Shown: positions 51,424 through 60,892 of the stretch, piece by piece
How the letters are laid out: each line of letters opens with the position of its first letter
Position numbering within the stretch: position 1 is the first letter of the stretch
DNA from: Streptomyces nitrosporeus
Lineage (GTDB): Bacteria; Actinomycetota; Actinomycetes; Streptomycetales; Streptomycetaceae
NCBI RefSeq assembly: GCF_008704555.1
Contig: NZ_CP023702.1
Span: 5,370,001-5,434,000 of the forward strand
Reading direction: 5' to 3'
DNA length: 64,000 nt
Position numbers and translations under genes: made by a program
Notes under the pieces: model-generated
The model's database searches: none
The model's input: only the letters and a program-made list of their open reading frames with translations
Told to the model about the DNA's origin: nothing

Positions 51424-52391
51424 GGGCGGTCCGCGTAGATCCGGTGGATGACGCTCTCCAGCTCGGGCTCCACGAGCGACAGGTCGGTCACCCGGTGCTC
51501 CGCCAGCACGGAGGCCACCAGTTCGGCGGGCGGCGTACGGACGGGGTCGAAGCGCAGCCACACCTTGCCGCCCTCGCGGCGGACGACCTCCGCGCCCTCG
51601 ACGCTCTCCAGCCCGTCGGTCTGCACGACGAGTTCGCGGTGCGGGGCGTAGCGGGTCTTCAACTCGTCCACGGTGCCGTCGTAGGCGACCTTGCCGTGGT
51701 CGATGAGGACGATCCGGTCGCACAGCTCCTCGACGTCGTCCAGGTCGTGGGTGGTGAGGACGACCGTGGTGCCCAGCTCGCGGTTCAGCTCCCCGACGAA
51801 GGCGCGTATCCGCTCCTTGGCGATGACGTCGAGCCCGACGGTCGGCTCGTCCAGGTAGAGGATGCTCGGGTCGTAGAGCATCGCGGCGGCCAGGTCGCCG
51901 CGCATCCGCTGGCCCAGCGACAGCTGCCGCACCGGGGTGTCGAGGAAGGAGCCGAGATCCAGCACCTCGGTGAACTGCCGCTGTTTCCGCTCGAACCGGT
52001 CCGCCGGCACGTCGTAGAGCCGGCCGATCAGCCACAGCGAGTCACGCAGCGGCAGGTCCCACCAGAGCTGGCTGCGCTGCCCGAAGACCACGCCTATCCG
52101 GCGGGCGTTACGGGACCGGTCCCGCCAGGGCGTGGCCCCGGCGACCCGGACGGTGCCGGAGGTGGGCACCAGGATGCCGGTGAGCATCTTGATGGTGGTG
52201 GACTTCCCGGCGCCGTTCGGGCCGAGATAACCCACCATCTCGCCCTGCTCCACCTGGAAACTCACACCGTCCACGGCGCGCTTGACGGTCTGCTCGCGGG
52301 TCAGCAGCGTACGGAGGCCCGCGAACGCGCCCTCCTGCCGCTTGGGTCTGCGGAACTCCTTGACGAGGTCTGCCACCTCGATGACGGGCAT
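51420..52391 (-). CDS. ABC transporter ATPase, ABC-2 class (NatA/DUF990-associated)
   Basis: ATPase of 323 residues leading the operon. Walker A GPNGAGKST, Q-loop FGQRSQLWWDLP (characteristic of this branch), signature LSLGQRMRGDLAAAM, Walker B ILYLDEPTVGLD and H-loop TTHDLDDVEEL are all intact. An extension of about 80 residues at the C-terminus (RELVVQTDGLES...) is normal in the family. The two permeases follow with GTGA overlaps. No regulator is adjacent. Confidence 0.94.
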   Translation of the reverse strand: MPVIEVADLVKEFRRPKRQEGAFAGLRTLLTREQTVKRAVDGVSFQVEQGEMVGYLGPNGAGKSTTIKMLTGILVPTSGTVRVAGATPWRDRSRNARRIGVVFGQRSQLWWDLPLRDSLWLIGRLYDVPADRFERKQRQFTEVLDLGSFLDTPVRQLSLGQRMRGDLAAAMLYDPSILYLDEPTVGLDVIAKERIRAFVGELNRELGTTVVLTTHDLDDVEELCDRIVLIDHGKVAYDGTVDELKTRYAPHRELVVQTDGLESVEGAEVVRREGGKVWLRFDPVRTPPAELVASVLAEHRVTDLSLVEPELESVIHRIYADRP

Positions 52392-52477
52392 GTGCGCCTC
52401 TCCTGGACCTGGACGGGCCCCGAGGGGCGCGATTGATCAGAGAGTGTGCACAGGGCGGCTTGGTCTAGTCCAATCAA

Positions 52478-52732
<255 letters not shown>

Positions 52733-52853
52733 GACGACGGCGGGCGGGGGGCGCTGAGCGCCGCGGCCGTCACCGACCGCTGGGGGCGGGCCCCCGGGCC
52801 GGCGGTCCGGGCAGGTCGGTGCGGTCCGAGTGCCCGGCCGACGGCAAGGGGGA

Positions 52854-53687
52854 TCAGCGGGACGACGCGGCCAGCTCCGCCAGTACCGCGTCGGTGAACG
52901 GCGTCCAGACCTCGGCCGCCCACGGGCCGAAGTCCCGGTCGGTCAGGGCCACACAGGCCGCGCCCGCCGCCGGGTCCACCCAGAGGAAGGTGCCGGACTG
53001 GCCGAAGTGGCCGAAGGTCGCCGGGGAGGAGTTCAGACCGGTCCAGTGCGGTGACTTGGAGTCACGGATCTCGAAGCCGAGGCCCCAGTCGTTGGGGTTC
53101 TGGTGGCCGTAGCCCGGGAGCACGCCCTTGAGGCCGGGGTGGACGACGCTCTGGGCCTCCAGCACCGTGCGCGGGTCCAGGATGCGCGGGGCCTGGAGCT
53201 CGGTGGCGAAGCGGACCAGGTCGTCCACCGTGGAGACGCCGTCCTTGGCGGGGGAGCCGTCCACCGTGGTCGATGCCATGCCCAGCGGCTCCAGGACGGC
53301 CTGGCGCACGTACTCCGGGAACGGGATGCCGGTGGCCTTCGTGATGTGGTCGCCCAGCACCTCGAAACCGGCGTTGGAGTAGAGGCGGCGGGTGCCGGCC
53401 GGGGCCGTGACCCGGTGTTCGTCGAAGGCGAGACCGCTGGTGTGGGCGAGCAGGTGGCGGACCGTGGAGCCCTCCGGGCCGGCCGGCTCGTCCAGCTCCA
53501 CCGCCCCCTCCTCGTACGCCACCAGCGCCGCGTACGCCGCCAGCGGCTTGGTGACCGAGGCGAGCGGGAAACGGTGTGCGGTCGGGCCGTGGGTGCCGGC
53601 CACGGTTCCGTCGGCGCGCACGACGGCGGCCGAGGCGGTGGGGACGGGCCAGTTCTCGATCATTGCCAGGCTCTGCATGCTCTGCAT
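52854..53687 (-). CDS. Serine hydrolase of the beta-lactamase/class C family
   Basis: Cytosolic protein of 277 residues, shorter than typical class C enzymes. The nucleophile is Ser44 in PLASVTKPLAAY (S-x-x-K), the second motif Tyr-Ser-Asn is in RRLYSNAGFEVLG, and HFGQSGTFLWVD replaces the KTG element. LLAHTSGL is a family marker. Members are esterases or peptidases more often than beta-lactamases. ATG 53687 is taken, 53678 is possible. It is divergent from the MerR regulator. Confidence 0.88.
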   Translation of the reverse strand: MQSMQSLAMIENWPVPTASAAVVRADGTVAGTHGPTAHRFPLASVTKPLAAYAALVAYEEGAVELDEPAGPEGSTVRHLLAHTSGLAFDEHRVTAPAGTRRLYSNAGFEVLGDHITKATGIPFPEYVRQAVLEPLGMASTTVDGSPAKDGVSTVDDLVRFATELQAPRILDPRTVLEAQSVVHPGLKGVLPGYGHQNPNDWGLGFEIRDSKSPHWTGLNSSPATFGHFGQSGTFLWVDPAAGAACVALTDRDFGPWAAEVWTPFTDAVLAELAASSR

Positions 53688-53730
53688 GGGAACGAGCTTA
53701 CGGCCGCCCGGAGGGCCCTCCCGGCCCTGC

Positions 53731-53761
53731 TTGCTTCGAGTGCACTCGAAGGTTCTAGCGT
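53731..53761 (+). promoter_or_regulatory. MerR-type promoter with perfect 18-bp operator
   Basis: TTGCTT (53731-53736) and TAGCGT (53756-53761) are separated by 19 bases, the long spacer required by MerR activators. The perfect palindrome CTTCGAGTGCACTCGAAG (53734-53751) fills the spacer. The regulator gene begins eight bases after the -10, so its mRNA may have almost no leader. Autoregulation by the downstream MerR protein is very likely. Confidence 0.8.
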
Positions 53762-53768
53762 GGAGGGC

Positions 53769-54221
53769 ATGACGGTGATGGAGAGCACTTCCGCACGGAC
53801 CGAGACCCGAGCCGACCCGAAGGCGCATCCCCGCCCGGACGGCGCGGACCGCTACACCATCAGCGAGGTGGCCGCCCTCACCGGCCTCACCGCCCACACT
53901 CTGCGGTGGTACGAGCGGATCGGGCTGATGCCGCACGTGGACCGCTCCCACACGGGCCAGCGCCGCTTCACCAACCGGGACCTGGACTGGCTGGCCTTCG
54001 TCGGCAAGCTCCGGCTGACCGGGATGCCGGTCGCCGACATGGTCCGGTACGCCGAACTGCTGCGCGAGGGCGAGCACACCTTCGAGGAGCGGCAGGAACT
54101 GCTGGAGGCGACCCGGCGCGATGTGAGGACGCGGATCGCGGAACTCCAGGACACCCTCGCCGTACTCGACTTCAAGATCGATTTCTATGCGGGCGCCCGT
54201 CCGGCGCCGGAAAAGGCGTGA
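53769..54221 (+). CDS. MerR-family transcriptional regulator
   Basis: Regulator of 150 residues: winged helix-turn-helix RYTISEVAALTGLTAHTLRWYERIGLM (28-55) with the wing QRRFTNRDLDWLAFVGKLRLTGM, followed by a dimerisation coiled coil and a C-terminal helix. There is no cluster of Cys, so it is not a metal sensor; the family branch usually senses redox or aldehydes. It shares an operon with the aldo-keto reductase, five bases downstream, and its promoter has a strong operator. Confidence 0.92.
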   Translation: MTVMESTSARTETRADPKAHPRPDGADRYTISEVAALTGLTAHTLRWYERIGLMPHVDRSHTGQRRFTNRDLDWLAFVGKLRLTGMPVADMVRYAELLREGEHTFEERQELLEATRRDVRTRIAELQDTLAVLDFKIDFYAGARPAPEKA

Positions 54222-54226
54222 CGAAC

Positions 54227-55249
54227 ATGAGTGCAGGGACCGAGAAGACCGCGACCACGGAGCTCGGGAAGGGCGGCCCCCGGGTCGGCGTCCAGGGCCT
54301 CGGGTGCATGGGCATCAGCGAGTTCTACGGGGACACCGACGAGGCCGCCGCCCGGGACACCCTGGAAGCGGCCCTGGAGGCCGGTGTCACCCTCTTCGAC
54401 ACCGCCGACATCTACGGGAGCGGCGCCAACGAGACCTTCCTCGCGCCGTTCGTCGCGGCGCACCGCGACGAGATCACGCTGGCCACCAAGTTCGGCATCG
54501 TACGGAGCGAGGAGGACCCGGGCTACCGGGGGATCGGCAACGACCCGGCCTACATCAGGCAGGCCGTCGAGGCCAGCCTGCGGCGGCTGGGCACCGACGT
54601 CATCGACCTCTACTACATGCACCGGCGCGACCCGCTCGTCCCGCTCGCCGAGTCCGTGGGCGCCATGGCCGAGCTGGTCCGGCAGGGCAAGGTGCGGCAG
54701 CTCGGGCTGAGCGAGGTGACCGGGGCCGAGCTGCGCGAGGCGCACGCGGTGCACCCGATCGCGGCGCTGCAGTCGGAGTGGTCGCTGTTCAGCCGGGACG
54801 TGGAGCGCAGCGCGGCGCCCGCGGCAGCCGAGCTCGGGGTGACGGTGGTGCCGTACTCGCCGCTCGGCCGGGGCTTTCTGACCGGGGCGTTCGCCGACGC
54901 GTCCAAGGACCTGGGACCGGGCGACTTCCGGGTGCACCAGCCGCGGTTCACCGGCGAGAACGCGCGGACCAACGCGGCGCTGCTGGAGCCCGTCCACACG
55001 GTCGCCGCCGCTCACGGGGCGAGTGCCGCCCAGGTCGCGCTGGCCTGGGTGCACCAGCGGGCGCAGGTGCACGGGCTGTCCGTGGTGCCCATCCCGGGGA
55101 CCCGGAAGCGCGGCCGTCTGCTGGAGAACGTCGCGGCGGCCCGGCTCACGCTGAGCGCGGCCGAGCTGGAGCTGCTGGAGCCGATCGCCGGGCAGGTGGC
55201 CGGGGACCGGTACCCGGACATGAGCAGCACGGCGACCGCGCGGGAGTGA
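54227..55249 (+). CDS. Aldo/keto reductase
   Basis: NADPH-dependent reductase of 340 residues with a TIM-barrel fold. The tetrad is recognisable as Asp in LFDTADIYGSGANE with its Tyr, Lys in LATKFGI and His in YYMHRRDP. LSEVTGAELREAHAVHPIAALQSEWSL and PYSPLGRGFLTG are typical of the AKR13 (YakC-like) group. ATG 54227 follows the MerR gene by five bases; the two are expressed together, likely to detoxify aldehydes. Confidence 0.94.
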   Translation: MSAGTEKTATTELGKGGPRVGVQGLGCMGISEFYGDTDEAAARDTLEAALEAGVTLFDTADIYGSGANETFLAPFVAAHRDEITLATKFGIVRSEEDPGYRGIGNDPAYIRQAVEASLRRLGTDVIDLYYMHRRDPLVPLAESVGAMAELVRQGKVRQLGLSEVTGAELREAHAVHPIAALQSEWSLFSRDVERSAAPAAAELGVTVVPYSPLGRGFLTGAFADASKDLGPGDFRVHQPRFTGENARTNAALLEPVHTVAAAHGASAAQVALAWVHQRAQVHGLSVVPIPGTRKRGRLLENVAAARLTLSAAELELLEPIAGQVAGDRYPDMSSTATARE

Positions 55250-55375
55250 GCCGCGGGCCCGCCGGCCTGCCCGCGGGCCGGGGCCGGGCCTCCGGGCCGG
55301 GCCTGCTCGGCGGGCCGGGGCGTCCGGGACCTCCTCCCGGGCGCCCTGCCGGGGAGCCCTGCCCGCCCGGAGGCC

Positions 55376-56065
55376 CTACCCCTCCGCGTCCCCCGGTGTC
55401 ACCAGCCCCGACTCGTACGCGAAGATCACCGCCTGGGCCCGGTCCCGCAGGTCCACCTTGGCGAGTATCCGTGAGACATGGGTCTTCACCGTCTGCTCCG
55501 CCACCACCAGCCGTCCCGCGATCTCCTGGTTGGACAGCCCCCGGGCCACCAGCTCCAGCACCTCCGTCTCGCGGGGCGTCAGACCCTTCAGCCGCCGGGC
55601 CGGGCCGCCCCGGAACGCCCCGGACGGCCGCTGGCGCGCGAAGTCCGCGATCAGGCGCCGGGTCACCGACGGCGCGAGCAGCGCGTCACCCGCCGCCACG
55701 ACGCGTACCGCGGCGATCAGGTCGGCGGGCGGGGCGTCCTTGAGCAGGAAGCCCGACGCGCCCACGCGCAGCGCCTCGTACACGTAGTCGTCCACGTCGA
55801 AGGTGGTGAGCATCAGCACCTTCGGGAGGTGGCCGGACCCCGCCGGAGGGGCCAGCAGCTCACGGGCCGCCGCCAGCCCGTCCATCTCCGGCATCCGGAC
55901 GTCCATCAGGACCACGTCCGGGCGCCGGTCGCGGCTGACCTCGACGCCCCGCCGCCCGTCCGGCGCCTCACCCACCACCTCGATGTCGCTCTGCGCCGAC
56001 AGCAGCGCGGCGAACCCCGCACGGACCATGGCCTGGTCGTCGACGATGATCACGCGGATGGTCAA
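55376..56065 (-). CDS. NarL/LuxR-type response regulator
   Basis: Regulator of 229 residues. Receiver domain (1-120): VIIVDDQAMVRAGF, phosphorylated Asp55 in VVLMDVRMPEMDG, and Lys in FLLKDAPP. The C-terminal LuxR helix-turn-helix is LTPRETEVLELVARGLSNQEIAGRL...TVKTHVSRIL. TTG 56065 is the start, overlapping the kinase stop (TTGA) and preceded by GGAGG. The pair is a typical paralogous streptomycete two-component system. Target genes are not evident. Confidence 0.93.
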   Translation of the reverse strand: MTIRVIIVDDQAMVRAGFAALLSAQSDIEVVGEAPDGRRGVEVSRDRRPDVVLMDVRMPEMDGLAAARELLAPPAGSGHLPKVLMLTTFDVDDYVYEALRVGASGFLLKDAPPADLIAAVRVVAAGDALLAPSVTRRLIADFARQRPSGAFRGGPARRLKGLTPRETEVLELVARGLSNQEIAGRLVVAEQTVKTHVSRILAKVDLRDRAQAVIFAYESGLVTPGDAEG

Positions 56066-57453
56066 GAGTCCTCCGGGGCGAGGGGATCCGACGAGAGGTG
56101 ACGGAGCGTCAGCGGTAGTCTCGCGGCCACCCGGAACCCCCCGTCCGGCAGTGGACCGGTGTCCAGCGTGCCGCCCGTCAACCGTACGCGTTCCCGCATC
56201 CCGACCAGCCCGTGCCCCGTGCCGGCCGAGGACTCCACCGGCGAAACGGGCTCGTTCGCCCGGTCGTTGACCACCACCACCGTCAGATGGTCCTCGTCCG
56301 CCGACACGGAGACCCGGGTACGCGCCCCCGGGGCGTGCCGCACCACATTGGCCAGCGCCTCCTGCACGATGCGGTACGCCGACAGGTCCACCGGCTGCGG
56401 TACGCCGCCCCGGGCGGCGGCCCCGGCCGCTTCCGGGGTGACCGACAGCTCCGCCGGCAGCCCCGCCCGCACCGTCGTCTCCACCAGCTGCCCCAGCCGG
56501 TCCAGACCCGGCTGGGGCGCGCGCTCGCCCGCCGTGTTCTCGCTGCGCAGCACCGAGAGCAGCAGCCGCATCTCCGTCAGGGACTGCCGGGCGTTCGCCG
56601 CGATCGTCCCGAACTCCTCGCGTGCCTCGTCGGGGAGCCCGGCGATCCGGTACGGCGCCGAGTCCGCCTGCACCGTGATCACCGACATGTGGTGCGCCAC
56701 CACGTCGTGCAGCTCCCGGGCGATCCTGGTCCGCTCCTCCAGCAGGGTCCGCCGGGCGCGTTCCGCCTCGCTGATCGTCTCCTGCTCGACCAGTCTGCGC
56801 TGGGTCTCGCCCCGTTCCCGTACCGTCGCCGTGATCACCAGGACCACCGCGCCCAGCACCGGCAGCAGCACCGCGCCACCGTTGCCCCGGCCCGGGGCGA
56901 CCAGGGTCAGCAGCAGGCCCGCCAGCCCCGTCGTCAGCCAGACGGCGAGCAGGGTACGGCGGGTCTCCCGCAGTCCGAGGGCGAGCAGCACGAAGAGCTG
57001 GGCGACGAGGACCGGAGGCGTCCAGGGCCAGAGAGAGGGGGCGGGGCCCGCCGGGGGCGTCCACGGCCCGGCCACGGTCTCGCTCGCCGTCAGCAGCACC
57101 AGCGCGCCCACGACATCAGCGCCGAAGATGATCCACCAGGCCTGCAACGGCCGGTGCGCCAGCATCAGCAGCGGCCCCGCCTGCGCGAGGGCGAGCAGGA
57201 ACGCGAGGCCGTCCGCCAGGCGGTACTCCGTACGCAGGACCTGGTACGTCACCGGCAGGAACAGGGCGCAGAGCAGGACCACGGCCGCGTACGGCAGCAG
57301 GCGCTGCCACCGCCGCGGTGCCTCGGCCCAGAGCGGCGTCGGCGGGTGGGACGGATGGGACAGGGCATGGGTGAGCGCGCGTACCTGGCGGCGCGTGGCG
57401 CTCAGCAGGCCGTCGGCGGGTGGGGCGGACCCCGTGGCGGGAGAAGAGGGCAT
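56062..57453 (-). CDS. Sensor histidine kinase (HisKA_3, membrane-bound)
   Basis: Kinase of 463 residues. The N-terminal half has five to six membrane helices (LLPYAAVVLLCALFLPVTYQ..., AVLLPVLGAVVLVITAT) with no large external domain. The His box is RIARELHDVVAHHMSVI and the ATPase N-box is YRIVQEALANVVRHAPG; the G-box shows as GTGHGLVGMRERVRLTGG, but the D-box (VNDRANEPV) is partly altered. ATG 57453 is taken; GTG/ATG near 57495 could add 14 residues. Overlaps the response regulator by four bases. Confidence 0.9.
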   Translation of the reverse strand: MPSSPATGSAPPADGLLSATRRQVRALTHALSHPSHPPTPLWAEAPRRWQRLLPYAAVVLLCALFLPVTYQVLRTEYRLADGLAFLLALAQAGPLLMLAHRPLQAWWIIFGADVVGALVLLTASETVAGPWTPPAGPAPSLWPWTPPVLVAQLFVLLALGLRETRRTLLAVWLTTGLAGLLLTLVAPGRGNGGAVLLPVLGAVVLVITATVRERGETQRRLVEQETISEAERARRTLLEERTRIARELHDVVAHHMSVITVQADSAPYRIAGLPDEAREEFGTIAANARQSLTEMRLLLSVLRSENTAGERAPQPGLDRLGQLVETTVRAGLPAELSVTPEAAGAAARGGVPQPVDLSAYRIVQEALANVVRHAPGARTRVSVSADEDHLTVVVVNDRANEPVSPVESSAGTGHGLVGMRERVRLTGGTLDTGPLPDGGFRVAARLPLTLRHLSSDPLAPEDS

Positions 57454-57758
57454 GGCCCGGTCAGAGTAGGCGGCGCCCCGGGGCGGTGGCGTCATACCGG
57501 GGTCCCGATCCCGGGCCGCCCGCCCCCTACCCCGGTACGGGGGGCGAGGCGACGGCGAGGGCGTGCGGGACCGGGACGGCGCCGGGAGCGGGACGGCGGC
57601 GGGACGCTGGCGGGCGGTGCCCCGGTGCCCGGGCGGGCGCCGAGCGTACGGTGCTGGGCGGGGCGGGGCGGGGCGGGGCGGGGCCGCGCCGCACGTACGG
57701 TGCCGGGGCGGGGCCGCGCCGAGCGTGCGGTGCCGGGTCAGGGCCGTGCCCGTGGTCC
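57454..57758. repeat. G+C-repeat-rich gap between DUF4429 gene and kinase
   Basis: This 305-base stretch holds no recognisable gene. It contains five copies of GGGCG in a row (57656-57680) and three related segments centred on GTACGGTGC or GTGCGGTGC, near 57644, 57693 and 57724. Function unknown. Confidence 0.6.
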
Positions 57759-58676
57759 CTACAGCTCCGCCAGCAGTTCCGCCTTCTTGGCGCCGTACTC
57801 CGCGTCCGTCACCAGTCCCGCCCGGTGCAGCTCCCCGAGGTGCCGTATCCGCTCGGCGACCGCCGCCGGGTCGTGGGCCGCGCCGCCCACCGGGACCACA
57901 GCGGGTGCCTGAGGGGCCGGGTGGGTGCGGCGTACCGACTCCAGGACCGCCGCGGCGAAGGGCAGCGACTCGTGCACCGGCCCGTAGCCCAGACCGAACA
58001 GCACGGTCGCCGGATCCTGGTCGGCCTGGACCCGCGGCGGCCCGGCCGGCTGCGGCCCGGACGGGCTGCCGGGGCCGCCGGGCCCGTCGGCTTCCGCGGC
58101 ACGCGGAACCAGCCGCAGATAGCCCTCCGCCGCCTCCGGCGAGCGCCACTCCACGCCGCTCAGCTCCGCCACCGGGAACGTCTGGTCCCCTGCTTTCCAC
58201 TTGGCGCTGGACGCCCCCGTCCACGACCACCGGAAGGAGACCCGCGACCCGTCGAAGCCCGCCCGGCCGTCGTACGCCTTGAACCGCAGCGGCGCCTCGG
58301 GGGCCGCCACCAGGAACCGGTCGGCGGGCAGGGAGGCATCGGGCCCGAGGACCGACCGCAGCGCGTCCGCGCAGGAACCGGCGAGGGCCTCCCGGTCGGC
58401 GGGCAGGACCAGCCGGTAGGGGTCCGCCCCCTCCTTCAGCTGCCCGGCGGCCGCCTCCAGCAGCGGGTCGGCACCCGGTCTCGGCACCGCGTGCAGCACC
58501 ACCGTGCCCCGCTTGCCCGGGAACAGCCGCACCGAGGCCAACGCCGCATACGGAATGCGGCGTTCACGCAGACTCTGGAAAAGTCTGGGCGTGCGGATCC
58601 CCCGTTCGAAGCGGATGAGCACGGAGTCCGAATCGAACTCCCAGGTGGCATGATTTCCGGCCAGCACATCACCCAT
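57759..58676 (-). CDS. DUF4429 protein with C-terminal SHOCT-like tail
   Basis: Soluble protein of 305 residues. Two repeated PH-like DUF4429 modules are visible: WEFDSDSVLIRFERGIRTPRLF...IPYAALASVRL at the start and AYDGRAGFDGSRVSFRWSW...FPVAELSGVEWR in the middle. The end, RIRHLGELHRAGLVTDAEYGAKKAELLAEL, is a SHOCT motif linked with oligomerisation. Function is unknown. ATG 58676 is used (MGDVLAG); ATG 58685 is also in frame. Confidence 0.8.
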   Translation of the reverse strand: MGDVLAGNHATWEFDSDSVLIRFERGIRTPRLFQSLRERRIPYAALASVRLFPGKRGTVVLHAVPRPGADPLLEAAAGQLKEGADPYRLVLPADREALAGSCADALRSVLGPDASLPADRFLVAAPEAPLRFKAYDGRAGFDGSRVSFRWSWTGASSAKWKAGDQTFPVAELSGVEWRSPEAAEGYLRLVPRAAEADGPGGPGSPSGPQPAGPPRVQADQDPATVLFGLGYGPVHESLPFAAAVLESVRRTHPAPQAPAVVPVGGAAHDPAAVAERIRHLGELHRAGLVTDAEYGAKKAELLAEL

Positions 58677-58762
58677 GCGGCTCATCGTATGGGGCACGCG
58701 CCCTCACGTCTCCCCTCGGTACGGGCATTCCCGGCTCGGCTTTCCGCAGTGATCTACGCGCG

Positions 58763-59974
58763 TCAGGCTCTCGCGTCCTCGGGGATCTCGCGGTGGCACG
58801 CCTGGTCGGTACTCGCGCAGCTGACCGTGTCGTAGGCGCCCACGCCGATGGCCGCGAAGTTGCTGAGACTCTCGGTGCCCGGCTCGAAATAACCGCTGTG
58901 ACCGATCGCGCCGTCCGCCGACACGATCCGCGCGCCGAATTCCGGATCGACCGGATCGGCACCGTGTCCGAGCCCGCCGACCTCCATGTTCGGTACGTCC
59001 TCGATCCAGTCGCCGCTGTCCCGCATGGCCCACACCCGGGCCCGGGTGTCCAGCCCGGCGGCACTGTCCGCCCGCATACCGGGGCTCCCCGCGACCGCGA
59101 TGTCCGACACCCGGTCCGGCAGCCCCCGCGCCGCCAGACCGCACAGCACCGAGCCGTAACTGTGGCAGAACAGGGAGACGGCCGACGCGCCCGGCAGCGC
59201 GCCCAGCAGCGCGTTCAGCCGCACCGCGCCGTTCGCCGCCAGACCGCCCAGGGCCGCGTCCACCCCGAGACCGGCGGGCGCGGTGTAGTCGGCCCACGCG
59301 ATCACCGCGGTACGGGCACCGGGCAGGGCCTCGCGCTCGGCGCCGTACAGGGAACGCGCCATGCCGACCGGCGCGGCGTTCCGCTTGTGGCCGGCGCGTT
59401 CCAGCGTCAGCAGATTCGTGTCGACCCCCGGGACGACGACGGACACCCGCTCCGCACGGTCGAGGTCCCCGAAGACCTCGGCCACGCGCCCCCGGCCCGA
59501 CGGGTCGAAGGCGAGGATCTGCCGGTCCTTCGCGAGCAGCGACCGGAAGCGTTCCAGCCGCAGCAGGGCCTGATGGCGGCCGTCCGGCGAGAGTCTTCCG
59601 TCCGTGGTCCGCCGGCGCTCCTCCCGTTCGGCCCGCGACAGGGCGTGCCGGTTGGCCCGGTAGCGCAGCATCACCGGGGCGCCGTTCATATTGCCCACCA
59701 CCAGCGGGTACTTGTCGGCGAGAGCCACCTGCTGCCTGGCGGTGAGTGTCGCGAAGAAGCGGGCCAGCCGGTACGCCGGGGCGTCCGTCGCCGGCAGCGC
59801 GTGACCGGCGATCCGGTCCCGCGCCCAGGCGGCGAACGCGATCTCCCGCGGCGCGTCGGCGTGTTGCCGCCGCACGGCGGTCCAGCCGGTGGTCGCCAGC
59901 ATCACGAACACGACGGCGAGGGCCAGCACCGCACGCCACGCGGAGAGTGTGGGGGAGGAGTCGAAGGAAGTCAC
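58763..59974 (-). CDS. Membrane-anchored alpha/beta hydrolase (DUF1023)
   Basis: Protein of 403 residues with one N-terminal membrane helix (AWRAVLALAVVFVMLATTGWTAV). The hydrolase core has VSVVVPGVDTNLL, the nucleophile elbow LFCHSYGSVLCG, and a late His near GLGHGADPVDPEFG. This is the actinobacterial DUF1023 family, exported or membrane-facing esterase-like proteins of unknown substrate. GTG 59974 is preferred, with GGAGTCGAAGGAA upstream. Monocistronic, downstream of the TetR gene on the same strand. Confidence 0.85.
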   Translation of the reverse strand: MTSFDSSPTLSAWRAVLALAVVFVMLATTGWTAVRRQHADAPREIAFAAWARDRIAGHALPATDAPAYRLARFFATLTARQQVALADKYPLVVGNMNGAPVMLRYRANRHALSRAEREERRRTTDGRLSPDGRHQALLRLERFRSLLAKDRQILAFDPSGRGRVAEVFGDLDRAERVSVVVPGVDTNLLTLERAGHKRNAAPVGMARSLYGAEREALPGARTAVIAWADYTAPAGLGVDAALGGLAANGAVRLNALLGALPGASAVSLFCHSYGSVLCGLAARGLPDRVSDIAVAGSPGMRADSAAGLDTRARVWAMRDSGDWIEDVPNMEVGGLGHGADPVDPEFGARIVSADGAIGHSGYFEPGTESLSNFAAIGVGAYDTVSCASTDQACHREIPEDARA

Positions 59975-60086
59975 TGCGCCCCACCCTAGGACGCGCCCGC
60001 CGGACCCCGGGGGAGGGGTGACGCAGATCACCCGGGTGCGGGGACCGGAAGGTCTCCGGGCCGGGTACGGCGCGCGGGCCCGCGGC

Positions 60087-60776
60087 TCAGAGGTCCCGGC
60101 GGTCGGTACGCCAGGAGCAGACCAGGGCCGGCCGCAGCAGATCCAGGTGGAGTTCGGTGAGTTCGCGCAGCGCGTCCGCGCCCGCGTCGGGGCGGCGGCC
60201 CCAGAGCTGTCCGGTCAGCCGCATCACCCCGGCGAACGCGGCCACCGCGACACGCGGACGCGGGTCGGCCTCGACGTCCAGGCCCTCACGCTCCGCGATG
60301 AGCAGGGCCGTCCGGCGCTCCAGTTCGACGCTGCGCCGCATGTGCGCGGCGATCAGCGAGGGCGTCGACTCGATCATCCGGTAGGTGCGCAGCTGGAGTT
60401 CGGCGCCGACGCCGGACCCGACGGGGCCCGCCTCGCTCTTCCAGGACTCCAGGGCGGCCCGGCGCAGGGCCTCGAACGGGGCCTCGGCGGGCGGGCGTCG
60501 GCGCAGCTCCCCCAGGAAGCGCGATTCCACCGCGTCCTGCACGGCGAAGGCGGCGGCCTCCTTGTTGGCGAAGTACCGGAAAAAGGTGCGCTGGGAGACC
60601 TCGACGGCCTCGACGATCTCGTCGACGGTGGTCCGGTCGTAGCCCTGGGAGTCGAAGAGGCCGAGAGCGGTGTGCAGCAGTGCCTCACGGGTGCGCTGCT
60701 TCCTGCGTTCGCGCAGCCCGGCAGGGGGCGCCGGGGGTCCGCACGGGGGTCCCCCGGGTGTCTGCCTGCGTGTCAC
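60087..60776 (-). CDS. TetR-family repressor of the adjacent efflux gene
   Basis: Regulator of 229 residues. The N-terminal helix-turn-helix is RTREALLHTALGLFDSQGYDRTTVDEIVEAVEVSQRTFFRYFANKEAA, and the C-terminal part is a helical ligand pocket with LTGQLWGRRPDAG. GTG start. It is divergent from the DHA2 drug transporter across a 116-base region full of TGTCA elements, the classic arrangement of TetR-controlled efflux. Confidence 0.93.
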   Translation of the reverse strand: MTRRQTPGGPPCGPPAPPAGLRERRKQRTREALLHTALGLFDSQGYDRTTVDEIVEAVEVSQRTFFRYFANKEAAAFAVQDAVESRFLGELRRRPPAEAPFEALRRAALESWKSEAGPVGSGVGAELQLRTYRMIESTPSLIAAHMRRSVELERRTALLIAEREGLDVEADPRPRVAVAAFAGVMRLTGQLWGRRPDAGADALRELTELHLDLLRPALVCSWRTDRRDL

Positions 60777-60829
60777 GTACCGGACCTCTTCCTGCCACTT
60801 CTTCCTGCTCAGCCTACCTGTGAGCTACG

Positions 60830-60887
60830 TGACAGTTACTGTCATGTGAATTGGTTTGTTAACTGTCAGAAGCTGTCACTACTGTCA
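60830..60887. promoter_or_regulatory. TetR operator cluster in the divergent promoter
   Basis: TGACAGTTACTGTCA (60830-60844) is a perfect 6-bp inverted repeat. Three more TGTCA half-sites start at 60864, 60874 and 60883, the last two spaced nine to ten bases. The transporter ATG follows five bases after the final site, with no Shine-Dalgarno, so its mRNA may be leaderless and repression direct. Confidence 0.7.
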
Positions 60888-60892
60888 CCGAT

